From Clostridium sp. (GTDB lineage Bacteria; Bacillota; Clostridia; Clostridiales; Clostridiaceae), in assembly GCF_016650035.1 (NCBI RefSeq), contig NZ_JAENWM010000013.1, positions 1-63,024 of the forward strand: a stretch of 63,024 nucleotides of DNA, written 5' to 3'. Positions 62,183 to 63,024 of the stretch are shown here, piece by piece (the stretch's first letter is position 1; every line of letters begins with the position of its first letter). Made by a program: the position numbers and the translations under genes. A model generated the notes under the pieces. The model did no database searches. It was given only the letters and a program-made list of their open reading frames with translations, and was not told where the DNA came from.

Positions 62183-62860
62183 ATGGAGGTGATAATTATT
62201 AAAAATAAAGTCAAATCTAAGATACTAATAATTATATTTATATTTATGATAAATTTTACTGTTTTCATATATATTTTTGATAAAACTGTAATGCCAACAG
62301 TGATGGTAGTAGCGGATGCAGAAATGAGGTCAAAAGCTACAGAGATTGTTAATAGAGCAATTATAAAGGAGTATTCCAAACAATTTAACTATGACGAGAT
62401 TATAAGAGTAGATAAAGATTTGGAAGGCAATATTGTAATGCTTAAAGCAGATACTTTAAAAATGAATAAAATAGCCAGTGATGTGGCGTTGGAATCCCAA
62501 AAACAATTAAAGGAATTAGGTGTAGTAGGTATCAAACTTCCAATAGGTTATATAACACGAAATAATATTCTATCTTATTATGGACCTAATATAACCGTAA
62601 AAATGCAGCCTATAGGACATGTCGAAACTAAATACTCTTCCGAGTTTGAGAGTGCAGGTATAAATCAAACTAGGCATAAAATCTATGTTAAAGTAAGGAC
62701 TACTATTAGGATAATTATTCCATTGAGGAGCAATACTATTGAAGTAGCTCACGAAATACCAATTGCTGAAACTATTATAGTGGGGAAAATACCGAGTACT
62801 GCAATTCAATTAGATTTAAAGGGGACAGGTTTTAATTTAGGTAATGGTGGTAGTGATTAA
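62183..62860 (+). CDS. yunB: Sporulation protein YunB
   Basis: YunB is a mother-cell sporulation protein of unknown biochemical role, under sigma-E control in Bacillus. The product has one N-terminal transmembrane helix (IIIFIFMINFTVFIYIF), then an external domain with PTVMVVADAEMRSKATEIVNRAI, IKLPIGYITRNNILSYYGPNITVKMQPIGHVETKYSSEFESAGINQTRHKIYVKV and IPIAETIIVGKIPSTAI, all typical of the family. The reported ATG 62183 overlaps a perfect ribosome site GGAGGTGAT (62185-62193). An ATT at 62198 at correct spacing may be the real start, giving 220 residues. Confidence 0.93.
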   Translation: MEVIIIKNKVKSKILIIIFIFMINFTVFIYIFDKTVMPTVMVVADAEMRSKATEIVNRAIIKEYSKQFNYDEIIRVDKDLEGNIVMLKADTLKMNKIASDVALESQKQLKELGVVGIKLPIGYITRNNILSYYGPNITVKMQPIGHVETKYSSEFESAGINQTRHKIYVKVRTTIRIIIPLRSNTIEVAHEIPIAETIIVGKIPSTAIQLDLKGTGFNLGNGGSD

Positions 62861-62883
62861 AATAAAAATAAAGTACGCTATTC

Positions 62884-63024
62884 ATAAACTGGTACCTATG
62901 TCAAGGACATTCTAAAAAAAGAAGATTAACAAGACAAGAGATGATTTCTGTATTGTACAGGGGTCATTTTTTTTAAGTCCCATTGATACCTATAATTATT
63001 ATAATATATAATATACTTATCAAT
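62884..63024. repeat. Right terminal inverted repeat, probable IS end
   Basis: Reverse complement of 1-141 with a single mismatch. Read rightwards it begins ATAAACTGGTACCTATGTCA and continues outward, so both window ends show the same terminus of one element type in opposite orientation. Confidence 0.85.

Noticed and set aside
1-63024. Linear replicon or giant transposon with terminal inverted repeats
   Set aside because: The window holds essential chromosomal genes (mutS, miaA, sigF, ispH, cmk) and no replication or transposition genes. A contig ending in a repeat at both sides is simpler. The ends are inverted, so they do not close a circle either.

Overview
This window is a stretch of low-GC chromosome from a spore-forming, fermentative anaerobe of the Clostridiaceae type (Clostridium sensu stricto or close kin). 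The evidence is the very AT-rich coding style, Shine-Dalgarno sites on nearly every gene, the spoIIA operon followed by spoVAC-AD-AE, spoVS, yunB and a CotS-like gene, a phosphate butyryltransferase, and the clostridial order miaB-mutS-mutL-miaA-hfq. I cannot name the species. The two ends (1-141 and 62884-63024) are inverted copies of one 141-bp sequence with a single mismatch. This most likely marks an assembly contig that stops in a multi-copy element, probably an insertion sequence, at both ends. No rRNA, tRNA or CRISPR was seen.

Layout. 405-4044: rny, spoVS, an aspartate-type aminotransferase and an HPr protein. 4136-7537: an accessory-looking block with a tyrosine recombinase, a UV-damage endonuclease, a frameshifted and truncated hutD relic and an unknown membrane protein. 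7653-10698: a short SSB, msrA and a sigma-54 activator. 11061-18391: nine genes of an Mrp/Mbh-type cation/proton antiporter. A textbook sigma-54 promoter (10970-10985) lies just before them, with palindromic candidate activator sites about 200 bp further up, next to the activator gene. 18492-27072: rluB-type pseudouridine synthase, an RpiR regulator, glutamate dehydrogenase, a flavoprotein, cmk, ispH, a CotS-like gene and a GNAT enzyme. 27462-28831: an aminotransferase of visibly different base composition with its own GC-rich terminator. 28997-36206: the tRNA-modification/mismatch-repair/hfq cluster. 36475-40995: ptb, speA (minus strand) and phosphoglucomutase. 41120-47422: a TPR protein and envelope polysaccharide genes (YwqE phosphatase, galU, O-antigen-ligase-like protein, TagA-type and GT4 glycosyltransferases). 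47542-49141: nitroreductase and EamA transporter. 49312-53742: a histidine-degradation operon (hutH, ftcD, hutI, fchA) lacking hutU. 53885-62860: a CamA-like orphan adenine methyltransferase directly upstream of spoIIAA-spoIIAB-sigF, then spoVAC-AD-AE, a class A penicillin-binding protein (minus strand) and yunB.

The two most interesting points are these. (1) A homologue of the Clostridioides difficile sporulation-linked DNA methyltransferase CamA sits immediately upstream of the spoIIA operon. The intervening promoter region carries several copies of the CamA target CAAAAA, one of them two bases from a good sigma-H -35 box. (2) A sigma-54 activator, palindromic sites, a sigma-54 promoter and an Mbh-like triple-antiporter operon look like one self-contained regulatory unit for cation/proton exchange.
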